From: Ruminococcaceae bacterium UBA1448
GTDB lineage: Bacteria > Bacillota > Clostridia > Oscillospirales > Ruminococcaceae
NCBI GenBank assembly: GCA_002329405.1
Contig: DCTE01000046.1
Location: forward strand, 20,643-28,556
Direction of reading: 5' to 3'
Length of the DNA: 7,914 nucleotides
The notes under the pieces are model-generated. The model did not search any database and was not told the DNA's origin. It worked only from the letters and a program-made list of their open reading frames with translations. This document shows, in pieces, positions 6,750 to 7,914 of the stretch (the stretch's first letter is position 1; the number at the start of each line of letters is the position of its first letter). Both the position numbers and the translations under genes were made by a program.

Positions 6750-7688
6750 TTAGTCATTGCGGGCATGGATCTTCTCCAATATCCGCAGCTTGGCACTGGC
6801 TGAACGGTGGTTTTCGGCCAGCTCACTGCTGCTGGGCAGGATCGGCTTTTTATTGACCAGCATCGCCGCCGGCGTCCGTCCGCAGACGCATACCGGGAAT
6901 TCCGGCGGGCAGATACAGCCCGTCGCAAGCTGGGCAAACTTCTGCTTGACCATCCGGTCCTCCAGCGAATGGAAGGTGATGATCACCAGCCTGCCGCCCT
7001 CCGAAAGGCAGTCAAACGCGGCGTCAATCCCCTGGGACAGCACGTCCAGCTCGGAATTGACTGCGATCCGCAGTGCCTGAAAGGTGCGCTTACAGGGATT
7101 CTTGTCCCTTTTGGCAGCCGCCGGCATCGACGCCTTGACGATCTCAACCAGCTGCAATGTTGTTTCGACCGGGGCCTTTTCCCTGGCCCGGACGATGTTA
7201 CGGGCGATCGAACGGGCGTACCGTTCTTCCCCATATTCCCATAAAATTCTTGCGATTTCCCATTCCGGCAGGCTGGCAAGCAGATCAGCCGCCGTTGTCC
7301 CAGTCTGGGACATCCGCATGTCCAGCGGTGCATCTTCCCGATAGGAGAATCCGCGGGACGGGTTGTCCAACTGCCAGGACGACACTCCCAGATCCAAAAG
7401 GACCCCATCGACCGGAAGCGCCTGACGGGCCTCCAGTACTTCTTTCATCCGGCAGAAGTTGGTCTGAATGACCTCCGCCTGCGGGAATTCTGCCAGACGC
7501 CCGGCCGCAACCTGTACTGCGTCCGGGTCCTGGTCGAGTGCATAAAGCCTGCCGCCGGTCAGCCGTGCGGCAATTTCCCTGCTGTGGCCGGCACCGCCCG
7601 CCGTCCCGTCGACATATCTGCCGTCCGGGCGGATGCGGAGACCTTCCAGGCATTCCCGGAGCAGCACGCTGTAATGTGTAAACTCCAT
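6750..7688 (-). CDS. rsmH: 16S rRNA (cytosine(1402)-N(4))-methyltransferase RsmH (MraW)
   Basis: RsmH uses S-adenosylmethionine to methylate N4 of C1402 in the decoding centre of 16S rRNA. The start at 7688 (MEFTHYSVLL) gives 312 residues, the normal family length, and has GGAGGGG 5 bases upstream; the longer frame from 7730 adds 14 residues not typical of the family. Motifs in order: SAM-binding DGTAGGAGHS (27-36), DQDPDA (52-57), LLDLGVSSWQLD (97-108), RGFSY (112-116), LDMRM (122-126), KRTFQALRIAVN (200-211) and ITFHSLEDR (237-245). Near the end is the cysteine-containing stretch CICPPEFPVCVCG (258-270) common in this family. It is the first gene after the predicted promoter at 7760-7788, and ftsL follows after 23 bases. 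No anomalies are seen. Confidence 0.97.
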   Translation of the reverse strand: MEFTHYSVLLRECLEGLRIRPDGRYVDGTAGGAGHSREIAARLTGGRLYALDQDPDAVQVAAGRLAEFPQAEVIQTNFCRMKEVLEARQALPVDGVLLDLGVSSWQLDNPSRGFSYREDAPLDMRMSQTGTTAADLLASLPEWEIARILWEYGEERYARSIARNIVRAREKAPVETTLQLVEIVKASMPAAAKRDKNPCKRTFQALRIAVNSELDVLSQGIDAAFDCLSEGGRLVIITFHSLEDRMVKQKFAQLATGCICPPEFPVCVCGRTPAAMLVNKKPILPSSSELAENHRSASAKLRILEKIHARND

Positions 7689-7693
7689 CAATG

Positions 7694-7700
7694 CCCCTCC
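7694..7700 (-). promoter_or_regulatory. Ribosome binding site deciding the rsmH start
   Basis: GGAGGGG on the minus strand stands 5 bases before the ATG at 7688. This fixes the N-terminus at MEFTHYSVLL, which matches the usual start of RsmH proteins. Confidence 0.75.
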
Positions 7701-7736
7701 ACAGTCAGTTATAAATGAAACCAGGTACAACAGGGT

Positions 7737-7755
7737 ATACCAATCCCATTGATAT
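7737..7755. promoter_or_regulatory. Interrupted dyad over the predicted transcription start (possible operator)
   Basis: The minus strand reads ATATCAAT-GGG-ATTGGTAT, two 8-base arms matching as an inverted repeat at 7 of 8 positions. It begins 4 bases downstream of the -10 box, so it overlaps the expected +1. A repressor bound here could block initiation of the whole cluster. It does not look like the direct TGGGN-type repeats described for MraZ. The regulator, if any, is unknown. Confidence 0.35.
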
Positions 7756-7759
7756 CATT

Positions 7760-7788
7760 ATTATACCGTCTTTTCAAAGATTTTGCAA
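7760..7788 (-). promoter_or_regulatory. Main sigma-A-type promoter of the cluster
   Basis: The minus strand has TTGCAA (7783-7788; 4 of 6 to the -35 consensus), exactly 17 bases, then a perfect TATAAT (7760-7765). Transcription would begin near 7753, leaving a leader of about 65 bases before rsmH. It lies in a 149-base gap between the upstream gene's stop and rsmH and is the best promoter match in the window. Confidence 0.8.
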
Positions 7789-7807
7789 CAGTTTTTTAAA
7801 AACGGGC

Positions 7808-7835
7808 TATTCTTTTTCCATGAAAAAAAAGAATA
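7808..7835 (-). terminator. AT-rich hairpin after the upstream gene (weak terminator candidate)
   Basis: A perfect 10-bp inverted repeat (TATTCTTTTT / AAAAAGAATA) with an 8-base loop begins 2 bases after the upstream stop codon. Five bases after the stem the minus strand has five T. The stem has only one G-C pair per arm end and the T-run is displaced, so this is a poor match to a classic intrinsic terminator. Position just downstream of a gene and upstream of a promoter favours a 3'-end role. Confidence 0.4.
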
Positions 7836-7837
7836 AT

Positions 7838-7914
7838 TCAACCAAAATCGTCTGAAAGTGCCTCTTCCGGCAGCAGATCCACCGCAGCAGCAGCCTTTTC
7901 AAACGCCGACAGAA
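7838..7914 (-). CDS. 3' end of an unidentified upstream gene
   Basis: An open frame enters from the right edge and ends in TGA at 7838. About 25 codons are visible, alanine-rich and then acidic, ending LLPEEALSDDFG. The composition looks like real protein, and the stop is followed by a hairpin and the dcw promoter, as expected for a gene end. In many Firmicutes mraZ occupies this place, but the visible tail does not resemble the MraZ C-terminus I know. The fragment is too short to assign a function. Confidence 0.45.
   Translation of the reverse strand, partial: LSAFEKAAAAVDLLPEEALSDDFG

Noticed and set aside
7821..7855. Short plus-strand frame starting with a lysine-rich stretch near the right edge
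   Set aside because: It is only about 11 codons, has no ribosome binding site, and its start falls in the A-run of the AT-rich hairpin.
1..7914. CRISPR arrays, tRNA or rRNA genes, insertion sequences, attachment sites
   Set aside because: I saw no regularly spaced repeats, no cloverleaf or rRNA-like stretch, no transposase or integrase motifs, and no long terminal inverted repeats.

Overview
The window is the first part of a division and cell wall (dcw) gene cluster, with every gene on the minus strand, so transcription runs from right to left. The organism looks like a moderately GC-rich member of the Clostridia, possibly of the Oscillospiraceae/Ruminococcaceae type. Three things suggest this: the Firmicutes-style order rsmH, ftsL, PASTA-containing class B PBP, murE, murF, mraY; strong AGGAGG-like ribosome binding sites; and a MurE with the DNPR motif of meso-diaminopimelate-adding enzymes. 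The taxonomic call is inference from these features only.

Layout in transcription order: (1) 7838-7914, the last 24-25 codons of an unidentified upstream gene, followed by an AT-rich hairpin. (2) 7689-7837, a 149-base non-coding region holding a good sigma-A-type promoter (-35 TTGCAA, 17-base spacer, perfect TATAAT) and an interrupted dyad over the predicted transcription start. (3) rsmH, the 16S rRNA m4C1402 methyltransferase. (4) An ftsL-like divisome protein. (5) A 208-base AT-rich gap with a possible internal promoter and a 14-codon mini-ORF behind a perfect AGGAGG. (6) A division or sporulation transpeptidase with two PASTA domains. (7) murE. (8) A MurF-family protein. (9) An MraY-family membrane protein that runs off the left edge. 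Gaps between genes 6 to 9 are 20 to 58 bases, which fits one operon.

RsmH, FtsL, the PBP and MurE look canonical and functional. The two most downstream genes do not. The MurF-family protein keeps its P-loop but has lost several family signature residues: the DSR motif, the Asn cluster, the carbamylated Lys position (now Arg) and the YNA of YNAxP. The MraY-family protein keeps the MraY membrane layout and the Asp-Asp pair, but NxxNxxDGxDGL has become ERMQAASGQSAS, the catalytic Asp of the FMGDxGS motif is replaced by Gly, and KxGTPTMGG is degraded. Both reading frames are intact over hundreds of codons.

The strongest novelty candidate is therefore a consecutive pair of apparent pseudoenzymes, one for each of two successive steps of peptidoglycan precursor synthesis, placed inside the dcw operon. 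Canonical murF and mraY would be expected elsewhere, perhaps just beyond the left edge of the window.
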